This document shows positions 35,111-42,639 of a stretch of DNA of 50,566 bases, one piece after another; positions within the stretch are counted from its first letter, which is position 1; the number at the start of each line of letters is the position of its first letter. This DNA comes from Saprospiraceae bacterium (GTDB lineage: Bacteria; Bacteroidota; Bacteroidia; Chitinophagales; Saprospiraceae). The notes beneath the pieces were generated by a model. The model worked only from the letters and a program-made list of their open reading frames with translations, ran no database searches and was not told the DNA's origin. The position numbers were made by a program, and so were the translations under genes. Location: NCBI GenBank assembly GCA_017996375.1, contig JAGOHC010000006.1:1-50566 (forward strand), given 5' to 3'.

Positions 35111-35995
35111 TCAGTTTAATCCAAGTGTGTCGCGCCAAGTTGCATTTTGGTTTTTGTTCATTTGCCAATACGGTATCTGCCTACTGCTGCGGAGTGTGGC
35201 GCGTGCCGTAAGGTTGTTGTTTTGCCACTCTTCCCACATCATTATTTTGAATGGGAAAGTCTTTTCCGTAACAATTTTCAACACACGATTATTGCTGTAT
35301 TGTAGCGTCAAGGTTTGCGCTGTGCTGTCTGCAATCATCGTCAAGGTTGCTTGTTCAATACCAATAGGCGTATGCGCCAATTGCGTATAAAAAGCACCTG
35401 TAATTATCGGCGTTTTGCCAATGGGCAATTTATCGGGCGCGAGGCGCAGGCGCGTCCAAAGCTCATCTTCCAGTAGGTGCATGGGCAGCGAAAATTTCTG
35501 GTCGCCTTCTTGCTCAAAGTAGGAGTATCCGCCAAAATGATACATATTGTTTTTAAGGTTGCATTGCAAAAATGTTTGCCCGCACCACTCCTGAATGGTG
35601 GTGGTAGTTTTCATTGTTGATGCAGCTTGCTGTATAGGTGTAAACACCGATTGCATCATGCTGTAATCATAAATTCCCGTCTTGAATTTTTGGATGCGGT
35701 TGAGCTTGAGTACCCTTGTTTTCTCGCTTTCGCGGATGCCTTCGGCATTATCCAACTTTACTTGCTTGGCGTTAGAGAGTTCCTCCGTTACGAAGATTAG
35801 TACAGCATCGCCTTGTCGCATTTCGCCATAGCGCATATTCTCCAAGCGGTATGTATTGACTTCCGCGTTACCACTCATCCAGTATTTGGCGAAAGCTGGC
35901 GAAAAGGTAGCTGCCGGTGGCGTGGTGGTACATTGCACATACAGCAGAAGGGTGCTGAAGTAAGTTATATATTTTACTGCACAGTTATTCATCAT
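35111..35995 (-). CDS. Conserved hypothetical lipoprotein
   Basis: This 294-residue protein has a short hydrophobic N-terminus ending in a lipobox-like LLYVQC (about residue 21). The mature part contains segments I recognise from a conserved Bacteroidota family of unknown function: RYGEMRQGDAVLIFVTEE, KQVKLDNAEG, FKTGIYDYSMMQSVFTPI, IQEWCGQTFLQCNL and LEDELWTRLRLAPDKLP. Some databases label such proteins septum formation inhibitor Maf, but there is no Maf nucleotide-binding motif here, so that label is not adopted. It lies on the minus strand between the AhpD-like gene and lon; the gap to lon is 156 bases with no clear regulatory site. Confidence 0.7.
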   Translation of the reverse strand: MMNNCAVKYITYFSTLLLYVQCTTTPPAATFSPAFAKYWMSGNAEVNTYRLENMRYGEMRQGDAVLIFVTEELSNAKQVKLDNAEGIRESEKTRVLKLNRIQKFKTGIYDYSMMQSVFTPIQQAASTMKTTTTIQEWCGQTFLQCNLKNNMYHFGGYSYFEQEGDQKFSLPMHLLEDELWTRLRLAPDKLPIGKTPIITGAFYTQLAHTPIGIEQATLTMIADSTAQTLTLQYSNNRVLKIVTEKTFPFKIMMWEEWQNNNLTARATLRSSRQIPYWQMNKNQNATWRDTLGLN

Positions 35996-36040
35996 AAAAA
36001 TCTGCTCTTATTGTCTTCCAATTTGTGTGCTTGTTGCTAC

Positions 36041-36640
36041 TTAATACTTATGCTTTCCTTCCGTCCAACCGTCTGGTTGCAACCATTGCTTGCCGGAAGC
36101 AATAGCATCATCTTCGAGGGCTGTACCCATAGTATCATTCCAACGATTGAGGTAGCCAAACAATGCCACTACACCGAGTATTTCTACAATCTCGCCATCA
36201 TCCCAATACTGCCGCATTCGCATTGCCAACACATCATCTACTTGGTTAGGTACAGCAGCAGCGGCAACGGCAAAATCGAGGGCGGCGCGCTCTGCTTCGC
36301 TGAATGCCGGAGAGCTGCGATACTCCCAAATTTGTGTCAGTTGCTCATGTGCTGCGCCGTATCGCTCGGCAGCGCGGATGGTGTGTGCCTGACAATAGCG
36401 ACACCCTGCTGCGTGACTGCTAACGTACCCGATAAGCCGTTTGAGTGCGCTCGTTACACGCCCGTGGCAAGCCATTACCGCTTTGTTTAATTCAATAAAA
36501 CTATATGCAATCTGTGGGCGGAAGTGCATGGTTTTTACACTGTTTGGGCAGAAGCCAAGTGTTTCGTTATAGAAAGTGATGAGCTGTTGTAAGGCTTCAT
36601 CGTTTTCATCTTTTTTTGGAAATACTAATGGTCGTTGCAT
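36041..36640 (-). CDS. Carboxymuconolactone decarboxylase / AhpD-like protein
   Basis: This all-helical 199-residue protein belongs to the AhpD/CMD superfamily. The redox-type motif is visible: Cys80-Arg-Tyr-Cys83-Gln-Ala-His86 in GCRYCQAH, as in alkylhydroperoxidases, preceded by the helix GRVTSALKRLIGYVSSHAAG. The second half (SEAERAALDFAVAAAAVPNQV, then ILGVVALFGYLNRWND) is the usual continuation. It is probably peroxidase-like or a thiol-disulphide enzyme, but the substrate is unknown. It begins 14 bases after the TonB-dependent receptor stop and may therefore share the TPP-controlled transcript, which is unexpected for this family. Confidence 0.85.
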   Translation of the reverse strand: MQRPLVFPKKDENDEALQQLITFYNETLGFCPNSVKTMHFRPQIAYSFIELNKAVMACHGRVTSALKRLIGYVSSHAAGCRYCQAHTIRAAERYGAAHEQLTQIWEYRSSPAFSEAERAALDFAVAAAAVPNQVDDVLAMRMRQYWDDGEIVEILGVVALFGYLNRWNDTMGTALEDDAIASGKQWLQPDGWTEGKHKY

Positions 36641-36654
36641 AGGTTATTTTTTAA

Positions 36655-38871
36655 TTAAAATTGCGCTTGAAGCATCACGTAAACGTGTCTTCCCGCTTGT
36701 GGGAAATATCCTGCCAGATGGTACATCGTGCCTGCTTCGTTGCGAGCGTATGCATCGTCCAGTTGGGGGTCGTAACCATCAGAGCGAAAGCGATATATCC
36801 AACCGTTAGTTTCATAACAGACATCGAGCAAGTTCTGCACCGTAAGCGATACCGCTATGTTTTTCAGCCAACGTGTAGGTTGCCATTGGTAGCGCAGCGT
36901 CAGGTGGTTGAGCCAATAAGGGTTGAGTTGTGCGGCTTGGTTTTGGGTATTGTCGAGGTATTGTTTTCCAACAAATTGGGTTGTCCAATCCGCCATTACT
37001 TTATGTTGTTTTTTATCCAAAATTGTTTGGCTGATTATTCCACTGCTGACTATATTTGGCGAAAACGCAATATCCGTATTGTGGTGCTCAAGGGTTATTT
37101 GCTTACCAGTATCCCAGTAGTCGATGTATTCCGTAAAGGTAGCAATTTTATTTTGACTGAGGGCTATGTTGGCGGTGACATTTAGGCGACGGAGCAGCGC
37201 GACGGCGGCGCGCATTTCGACACCGATGCGATAACTACGCGGGATATTAACCCTGCTATATTCGCCTACATCATTGATGTACCCGGTTAGCACTAATTGG
37301 TTTTGGTAATACATATAGTATCCGCAAGCTTCTATTTCATATTTTTCTGCCTTTCGGCGAGCACCTATTTCTGTATCGTATAACCGTTCCGCTTGTGGGC
37401 GACTTGTTACGGCTGCATTGACATAATCGTCACGATTTGGCTCGTGGTTGCCTATTGCGAATGATGCATAATAGTGGTTTTGTTGTGCGGTATAAAAAAT
37501 GCCGACTTTGGGGTTGATGAACGACAAGGTTGCTTGTTGTTGTAAAGGTTGGCGTAAACGGTTTTGTCCTTTAAAATTATACGCCACGCCACGCCATTGT
37601 ATATCGCCAAATAAGTGAAGTTGCGGCAATAGTGCGTAGGTGGTTTTTGCAAACAGGTTTGCATCTTGCTTGTAGGCATGGTTTCGGTAATACTCGTGGT
37701 TGCCGAGTATTGGCTTGTTAGCTGCCCAAATAACTTTTCCGAAGTGATTGCCGATATAATGGTGATATGCTCCGCCAAGTGTAAGTTCATATTTTTTCGT
37801 TTTTTGTTGTACCGAAAATATACCACCGAGAAAATCATTATCGAGCCAACGCTGTCGCACGAGGTCAGCAGGAAGGGAGTCATTCAGGTTGTATTGTGTC
37901 AAATCCTGTTGCGCTTTATACTCTTCATAATAGCCGTTTCCTTTGGTGTAATGTAGCGTAGAATTGAAGTGCCATTGTTGCGACAGTTGCCGATTAAACA
38001 ATAACTGAAAATACGTTTGCCGATAATTATCAATTTGGTTACTATATGGCGAATTTGGTCGCTCCGTACCCGCAGCGTTGTAGGTGCGTAAGGAGGCATC
38101 TGACAAGTATTGCGCCGGTAGCCCATACCATGCTTGATAGGTTTTTTCGTGACCGCCGAAGGCGTTCAAGCGCAGGGAGTACTTATCGCGTATATACGCT
38201 GCCGACAGGTAATACGATTGTAGTTGTGCTGAAGCTCTATCCACGTATCCATCAGAAGTGATATACGATGCACGTCCATCTATGGTGAAGCTATTTTTGA
38301 GGAATCCGCTACCGACTTGTAGGCTGTATTTTTGTGTGTTAAATGAGCCGAAAGTAGTATAAAAATTACCATAAGGTTGTGTATTAACCTTGTTTGTACT
38401 GAGGTTGATAGTAGCACCAAAAGCACCCGCGCCATTGGTAGATGTACCCACGCCACGCTGCACTTGCACATTTTCGGCAGAAGCCATAATATCCGGCAAA
38501 TCTACCCAATATACTTGCTGGCTTTCCGCATCATTTACGGGTATGCCATTGATAGTTACGTTGATGCGTGTGGCATCTGTGCCCCGTATGCGAACACCCG
38601 TATAACCAATGCCTGTGCCAGCATCGGATGTGACGACTACGGAGGGTAGTTGCTGCAATAGGTAAGGTGCATCTTGTGCAAAGTTGTGTGCCTGTATGCT
38701 TGCTTTTGAAAGGTTGTTATGTGTAAATGGTTGATTGTCGCGCACCCAATTTGCGTTTATTTCGGTAGCAGGTAATGTGTAGGTTGGCGTGGTGTCCGGC
38801 ACTTCGGTTTGTGCTGACGCTTGGTAGGCAATTACAAAAATACAAACAAAAACAAGGATTCTTTGATACAT
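36655..38871 (-). CDS. TonB-dependent outer-membrane receptor, predicted thiamine importer
   Basis: This is a 738-residue ligand-gated outer-membrane channel with a signal peptide ending YQASAQ (about 20). The plug domain (about 45-165) carries the classical motifs LPSVVVTSDAGTGIGYTGVR, IRGTDATRINVTINGIPVND and VQVQRGVGTSTNGAGAFGA. A 22-strand barrel follows and ends with a terminal strand in Phe (YVMLQAQF). The usual Bacteroidota N-terminal carboxypeptidase-like repeat and any SusD partner are absent. A TPP riboswitch in its leader (38988-39070) predicts that it imports thiamine or a thiamine precursor, as proposed for riboswitch-linked receptors in other Bacteroidota. An AhpD-like gene follows 14 bases downstream. 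Confidence 0.92.
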   Translation of the reverse strand: MYQRILVFVCIFVIAYQASAQTEVPDTTPTYTLPATEINANWVRDNQPFTHNNLSKASIQAHNFAQDAPYLLQQLPSVVVTSDAGTGIGYTGVRIRGTDATRINVTINGIPVNDAESQQVYWVDLPDIMASAENVQVQRGVGTSTNGAGAFGATINLSTNKVNTQPYGNFYTTFGSFNTQKYSLQVGSGFLKNSFTIDGRASYITSDGYVDRASAQLQSYYLSAAYIRDKYSLRLNAFGGHEKTYQAWYGLPAQYLSDASLRTYNAAGTERPNSPYSNQIDNYRQTYFQLLFNRQLSQQWHFNSTLHYTKGNGYYEEYKAQQDLTQYNLNDSLPADLVRQRWLDNDFLGGIFSVQQKTKKYELTLGGAYHHYIGNHFGKVIWAANKPILGNHEYYRNHAYKQDANLFAKTTYALLPQLHLFGDIQWRGVAYNFKGQNRLRQPLQQQATLSFINPKVGIFYTAQQNHYYASFAIGNHEPNRDDYVNAAVTSRPQAERLYDTEIGARRKAEKYEIEACGYYMYYQNQLVLTGYINDVGEYSRVNIPRSYRIGVEMRAAVALLRRLNVTANIALSQNKIATFTEYIDYWDTGKQITLEHHNTDIAFSPNIVSSGIISQTILDKKQHKVMADWTTQFVGKQYLDNTQNQAAQLNPYWLNHLTLRYQWQPTRWLKNIAVSLTVQNLLDVCYETNGWIYRFRSDGYDPQLDDAYARNEAGTMYHLAGYFPQAGRHVYVMLQAQF

Positions 38872-38949
38872 GATTTGCAGTTTTACAACGAATAAAATCT
38901 GTAAACCAAGAGGTAAGTTTGACAGTAGTAAATGATACCGCAGCAGCGT

Positions 38950-38982
38950 AGTTTTTCTAATAAATACTGCAATAGAAAAACT
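38950..38982 (-). promoter_or_regulatory. Hairpin after the TPP aptamer, candidate expression platform
   Basis: Perfect 10-base arms AGTTTTTCTA (38950-38959) and TAGAAAAACT (38973-38982) with a 13-base loop lie six bases after the aptamer on the minus strand. There is no U-tract after it, so it is not a standard terminator. It could be one of two alternative structures of the riboswitch. Confidence 0.5.
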
Positions 38983-38987
38983 CGCAA

Positions 38988-39070
38988 CTCATTCCCTTCG
39001 TGGCATTACCCGCGCAGGTTCGATGGGTATAATCTCAGTAACAAACAATATGTCGTTACACCCCAATGAG
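38988..39070 (-). ncRNA. TPP riboswitch (THI element)
   Basis: Read on the minus strand, the THI-box core is present in order: GGGGTG, CTGAGATTATACCC, GAACCTG, GGGTAATGCC and AGGGAATGAG. Closing helix P1 is a perfect six-base pair of CTCATT (39065-39070) with AATGAG (38988-38993); P2 pairs GGGT with ACCC. P3 is formed by TAAC...GTTA. The first P1 and P2 strands are the last codons of the kinase at 39056-39577, and its stop codon TAA lies in P3. The riboswitch sits 117 bases upstream of the TonB-dependent receptor and should lower its expression when thiamine pyrophosphate is plentiful. Confidence 0.93.
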
Positions 39071-39577
39071 ACGTTTTGCTTGCTGGAAGCGATGTTCCTC
39101 ATCGCCCGAAAGCACCGCAAAGGTAGCATTTAATTGCGTAAGTTGCCGCCAATACAGTTCAAATATTTCATGGCGGTTGTGTGGGTTCTCACGCAGGGGG
39201 TCGTATTGCCAAGGCATATCGGGAGAGCAAAGCAGGTACAAATCATACTTGCGCTGCATAATTTGTTGCAGTATCCAAGGAGCGCAGTTACCGTATTTAT
39301 ACTCCGACCAAATTTTTATTGTAAGCAAATCTGTATCTAAAAAAATATAGGATGCAGTAGCAGTGGCAATGCAAGCATCTTCGCGGCGGACATGTTCTTT
39401 AGCAATTTGGAGTAGATCGGGTTGCTGGTAGGGTCGTTGGAGCAGCTCTAAATATTCGCGTGCATACTCAGGCATAAGCGGTACAGCGCAGTAGGTTGCC
39501 AACTGTTGTGCAAGGGTAGTTTTGCCCGACGATTCGGCACCTGTGATAACTATTTTTTTGATTGCCGTTTGAAGCAT
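39056..39577 (-). CDS. NadR-like P-loop kinase
   Basis: From the ATG at 39577 this is a 173-residue P-loop NTPase of the NadR kinase-domain type (AAA_28). It has Walker A ITGAESSGKTTLAQQLA (about 11-27), the PEYAREYLE motif (about 37-45) typical of NadR-like ribosylnicotinamide kinases, and a Walker-B-like IFLDTDLLTIKIW; DLYLLCSPDMPWQYDPLREN is the usual lid region. The adenylyltransferase and DNA-binding parts of full NadR are missing. It lies just upstream of a TPP riboswitch and a predicted thiamine receptor, and its last codons form part of the aptamer. It could phosphorylate ribosylnicotinamide or, by context, thiamine; the sequence cannot decide. The frame extends upstream across tRNA-Val, which is not part of the gene. 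Confidence 0.85.
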   Translation of the reverse strand: MLQTAIKKIVITGAESSGKTTLAQQLATYCAVPLMPEYAREYLELLQRPYQQPDLLQIAKEHVRREDACIATATASYIFLDTDLLTIKIWSEYKYGNCAPWILQQIMQRKYDLYLLCSPDMPWQYDPLRENPHNRHEIFELYWRQLTQLNATFAVLSGDEEHRFQQAKRLIGV

Positions 39578-39630
39578 ATTTTCATAAAAAAAGCTACCAA
39601 TCGGAACGAGTTGATAGCGTTGTTGCTGTG

Positions 39631-39705
39631 TCGAGACGAGTGGACTCGAACCACCGACCCCCGCCCTGTCAAGGCGGTGCTCTGAACCAACTGAGCTACG
39701 TCCCG
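39631..39705 (-). tRNA. tRNA-Val (GAC)
   Basis: A complete cloverleaf is readable on the minus strand: acceptor CGGGACG/CGTCTCG with one G-U pair, D-arm with AGTTGGTTCAGA, anticodon stem CCGCC/GGCGG around loop TTGACAG (anticodon GAC), and T-arm GGTGG-TTCGAGT-CCACT. Discriminator A. The 3' CCA is not encoded. The kinase gene starts 53 bases downstream on the same strand and a TATATTTG promoter box lies 12 bases upstream. Confidence 0.95.
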
Positions 39706-39717
39706 CAATGTGCGGGG

Positions 39718-39725
39718 CAAATATA
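39718..39725 (-). promoter_or_regulatory. Candidate -7 box of tRNA-Val
   Basis: TATATTTG on the minus strand fits TAnnTTTG and ends 12 bases before the tRNA 5' end. The short leader contains a perfect CCCGCA-CAT-TGCGGG hairpin that includes the first bases of the tRNA acceptor. No clear TTG element is seen upstream, where the terminator U-tract lies. Confidence 0.5.
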
Positions 39726-39743
39726 CGGTTATTTGATAAAAAT

Positions 39744-39774
39744 AAAAAAACCTTGACTAACTTATTAGCCAAGG
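39744..39774 (-). terminator. Intrinsic terminator upstream of tRNA-Val, with no visible gene to end
   Basis: Ten-base arms (39751-39760 and 39765-39774) pair with one G-U around a four-base loop, followed on the minus strand by seven T. It is a good terminator shape, but on this strand there is no gene between here and the right-hand plus-strand genes. It may end a small RNA or shield the tRNA promoter from antisense transcription. Confidence 0.7.
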
Positions 39775-40111
39775 CCTAATTCTTGAACAAATTATAATCT
39801 CATGAAAAAACCCAACCAGATAAATAACAAACATTATGCCAAAATATAATATGTATATCATTGATAAACATTTTTTTATTTATTATATATAATATTAATA
39901 TAAAACATTAATAAACCACACATTATACGTTGATAGACAATTGTTTATAAAGCAATCGTCTATATTTATTTTTATAAACATTATACCAGCATAAATTTTT
40001 TATCTTAATAAGTATAAAGTTTTTTGCTTCAAATTTTGTGTGACAATAAAAATTATATACTTTTATTTATATTTTATACGGAATTTTATTCAAACAACAA
40101 AAAAATATACT
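39775..40111. other. AT-rich gene-free spacer with an inverted repeat
   Basis: About 340 bases of very AT-rich sequence separate the tRNA terminator from the OmpA-like gene. The one clear structure is an inverted repeat TAGACAATTG (39934-39943) / CAATCGTCTA (39953-39962), ten bases per arm with a single mismatch and a nine-base loop. I see no credible coding region; a 15-codon plus-strand frame at 39802-39849 is too short to support. No promoter with a clean consensus was found for the downstream gene. Confidence 0.6.
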
Positions 40112-40981
40112 ATGAGACCATTTATACAAGGGTTTGTTCTCTTTTGCCTCTGGGCAGTTTTCGCCCGATGGTACTACGTTTGTCAAATCAAGCACCTATG
40201 TAACGAGGCAACTGCACCCGTGCCCTCGCTTGCCGTAGCTAACACTTTAGGACTAACCGATGGCGATTCTACCATACTGAGTGGCTATCCGCATTTTATG
40301 TATAAGCACGGTGAATCTGTTGCTACTAATGTTGTTTCTGACAAAAACAACAGCTTCTTGCAACAAACAGCCGATTACCTAAAGGCACACCCCAATAAAA
40401 CTTTAACCATTTCAGGCTATTACCGCGAAAGCGAAAAAGATATTAAACAAGGTTTCTTTGAAAACATCGGGCTGGCGCGTGCTGCCGCTCTCCGCGCTCG
40501 GCTTGTAGAAATGGGTGTTTCAGAAAATCGCATATCCTTAGATTATAAGATGCTCAACACAGATGATTTGAGCGAGTCTGCGATGTTCGTCATTACAGAA
40601 AAAACTGGAAGCGCACCGGCATCATTCACCTTTACCAATATGTCATTCACGGATGCTAACTTTGAGTCTGGCTCGGCAGTGTTTCGCCCAAGCGAACAAT
40701 TCCAATTATACTCCGATTCGCTCAAGCAGTATTTCGTTGCCAATCCTAATAAAAGCATGACCATCATCGGACATACAGATAGCGACGGCGACGAGAAATC
40801 CAATTATGCTTTGGGCAAAGCACGTGCTGCCGCCGTAAAACAGTGGTTACTGCAAAATACAATATTGCGTGACGGCAAACGCATATCCACTGACTCGAAA
40901 GGTGAAACAGCGCCCGTTGCCCCTAATGATACGCCCGAAGGGAAATTGAAAAATCGGCGCGTTAATATTCGTATCGAATAA
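40112..40981 (+). CDS. OmpA-family protein with two OmpA-like domains
   Basis: From the ATG at 40112 the 289-residue product has one N-terminal hydrophobic segment (FIQGFVLFCLWAVFARWYYV), probably an uncleaved anchor. The first OmpA-like unit (about 70-170) has TISGYYRESEKD and GLARAAALRARLVEMGV; it is divergent. The second (about 180-289) has a clear peptidoglycan-binding signature: SGSAVFRPSEQFQLYSDSLK, IIGHTDSDGDEKSNYALGKARA and the end NRRVNIRIE. It probably links the envelope to peptidoglycan. The next gene starts 55 bases on and codes for a coiled-coil membrane protein, likely co-transcribed. Confidence 0.87.
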   Translation: MRPFIQGFVLFCLWAVFARWYYVCQIKHLCNEATAPVPSLAVANTLGLTDGDSTILSGYPHFMYKHGESVATNVVSDKNNSFLQQTADYLKAHPNKTLTISGYYRESEKDIKQGFFENIGLARAAALRARLVEMGVSENRISLDYKMLNTDDLSESAMFVITEKTGSAPASFTFTNMSFTDANFESGSAVFRPSEQFQLYSDSLKQYFVANPNKSMTIIGHTDSDGDEKSNYALGKARAAAVKQWLLQNTILRDGKRISTDSKGETAPVAPNDTPEGKLKNRRVNIRIE

Positions 40982-41036
40982 CTAAAACAATGCTTCATAA
41001 ATATTTTCACATCGTATCCATAAAATTTAACATATC

Positions 41037-41771
41037 ATGAGCTTCTTCACACAATTATTTTCAGCACTCAATACACAGGATAGCTTTTTGGTGCTATTCT
41101 TTTTGTTCGTTTCTTGGCTGATAGGCTTGCTTACCGGCTGGTGGATATGGGGACGAAAAATTCAACGCTTAGAAGCAACCATTTCTACGCAAGCAGATGA
41201 GATTGCCGACCTCCGTGCAAAATTAACTACCCTTACTTCTGACTATCAAAAGAAAACAGACAGGCTCGAAAAAGTGCTTTTTGAATTGGATGATAATGCC
41301 GCCACTATCCGCAAACACGAAGCCGAAAAAGGACAGATATATGCTAACTACCTTGCTTCATCCAAAGAGGTAGATACCCTTACGGTAGAATTGGCAAAAT
41401 GTCGTGGCAGCAAATCAACTGCTACTACCGAAACTACCCAGAGTGGCGTAGCCTCCGGCGATGGCAGCGTTGCCACTTCGCTGCAAGCAATGGCTTCGGC
41501 AGCAGCGGCAATCGTTAATCCAGACGACCTGAAAAAAATTGAAGGCATCGGCCCAAAAATTGAACAACTCCTCAACGATGGTGGCATACATACTTTCCGA
41601 CAATTAGCCGATAGCTCCTACGAGCGACTAAAAGAAATTTTGGATGCTGCCGGCGAACGCTACCGCATCCACGACCCGACTACTTGGCCTAATCAAGCAC
41701 ACATGGCTGCCGCAGGTTTGTGGGAGGAGCTAAGGGTGTATCAAGAGCAATTGGACGGCGGAAAGGAGTAA
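41037..41771 (+). CDS. Membrane-anchored coiled-coil protein with C-terminal helix-hairpin-helix-like domain
   Basis: The 244-residue protein has one transmembrane helix (about 14-38, FLVLFFLFVSWLIGLLTGWWIW). A coiled coil (about 42-115, ATISTQADEIADLRAKLTTL) and a Ser/Thr/Ala-rich linker follow. The C-terminal domain (about 160-240) opens with DDLKKIEGIGPKIEQLLNDG, a helix-hairpin-helix signature common to small DNA- or RNA-associated and ribosomal-protein-like domains, then FRQLADSSYERLKEIL. Such proteins are sometimes labelled 5' DNA nuclease on the HhH alone; no nuclease residues are visible. It pairs with the OmpA-like gene upstream. The role is unknown. Confidence 0.75.
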   Translation: MSFFTQLFSALNTQDSFLVLFFLFVSWLIGLLTGWWIWGRKIQRLEATISTQADEIADLRAKLTTLTSDYQKKTDRLEKVLFELDDNAATIRKHEAEKGQIYANYLASSKEVDTLTVELAKCRGSKSTATTETTQSGVASGDGSVATSLQAMASAAAAIVNPDDLKKIEGIGPKIEQLLNDGGIHTFRQLADSSYERLKEILDAAGERYRIHDPTTWPNQAHMAAAGLWEELRVYQEQLDGGKE

Positions 41772-41870
41772 TATCTTATTCGCACAACTAATAGCTAACA
41801 GGTTGCATAACCATACATACGCAAGCAAACGTTAATTTTAATAAACTTCTTACCCTAAAAATTCTTCTCC

Positions 41871-42461
41871 ATGAAAAGTTTTAGGTTTTTATTCCCGTTT
41901 TTACTTATTTAAATTACTGCTTGCTCAAAAGATGAAACCTTAAACAAACAAGCACTTACAATAAGTACACTAACTGTTATGGAAAGAGACGATGATGAGG
42001 TTTTTTAAAAAATTGATGCCTACACGAAAACGATAAGAAAGCCGGCGCGCCCACTTTCGATTCATTGTATGGTCAATTTATTGAGAACTCAATCACTTAC
42101 AACTTTGCCTCTCAAAGTGTCGTAGTTTTTTCCACTTTTTAGTGGAAATATTCTTAAAAGCTTGTTGATAAAAAATACTGCAAACGATTACTTTCTACTA
42201 TATAAATATATAACGTCAGGTTAAATGCTGCGCCTATCAAATTCATAAAAACAGAAAAAAACTTTTTTTGAAATATCCGCACAAGTTTTTGCCGATGGCT
42301 CTTGTACTAACGGCTGTTGTGACGCTTTTAGACATTCATTTTTCAATGCACTAAATACTTATAGCTGTGGTGCTGCATTAGCTCAACAGTTCGGAGATGC
42401 TTATGAATTAAACCCTACATCTGAGGAACTCGTAGCTAAAGAAATGGATTTACACATATAA
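41871..42461 (+). pseudogene. Decayed lipoprotein gene with DUF6973-like C-terminus
   Basis: The remnant opens with a signal-peptide-like start, MKSFRFLFPFLLI, then an in-frame TAA exactly before the lipobox remnant ITACSKDE. Further stops and at least one frameshift follow; the sequence resumes protein-like in another frame as ENDKKAGAPTFDSLYGQFIE (about 42015-42074). It ends, again in a coding frame, with CCDAFRHSFFNALNTYSCG, ALAQQFGDAYELNP and KEMDLHI before a stop at 42461. The last part resembles the DUF6973 family (NAFRHxxxNAL...GDAHE). The broken frames and conserved ends argue for a recently decayed gene, not a chance similarity. It fills most of the 868 bases between its neighbours. 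Confidence 0.75.
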
Positions 42462-42639
42462 ACAAACATACATTATAAATTTTGCATAACGAAACCCACT
42501 CCCAAAAGGCAATAGTTGAATTATTGCCTACACTTTTTTATTCACACGAATACAAATATCTTTGCCCCACTTTTTGAACACTACGCAACAAATTGCCGTA
42601 TAACCCAAATTCAATTATTAAATTTTATACTTACGTAAA

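Noticed and set aside
38950..38982. Intrinsic terminator of the riboswitch
   Set aside because: The stem is perfect but no U-tract follows on the minus strand, so it is listed only as a candidate expression platform.
39631..39705. tRNA-Asp
   Set aside because: The + strand shows GTC at the anticodon position, but the gene is on the minus strand and the anticodon is GAC, so it is tRNA-Val.
39802..39849. 15-codon plus-strand frame beginning MKKPNQ
   Set aside because: It is too short, has no supporting signal, and lies in AT-rich sequence where such frames are expected by chance.
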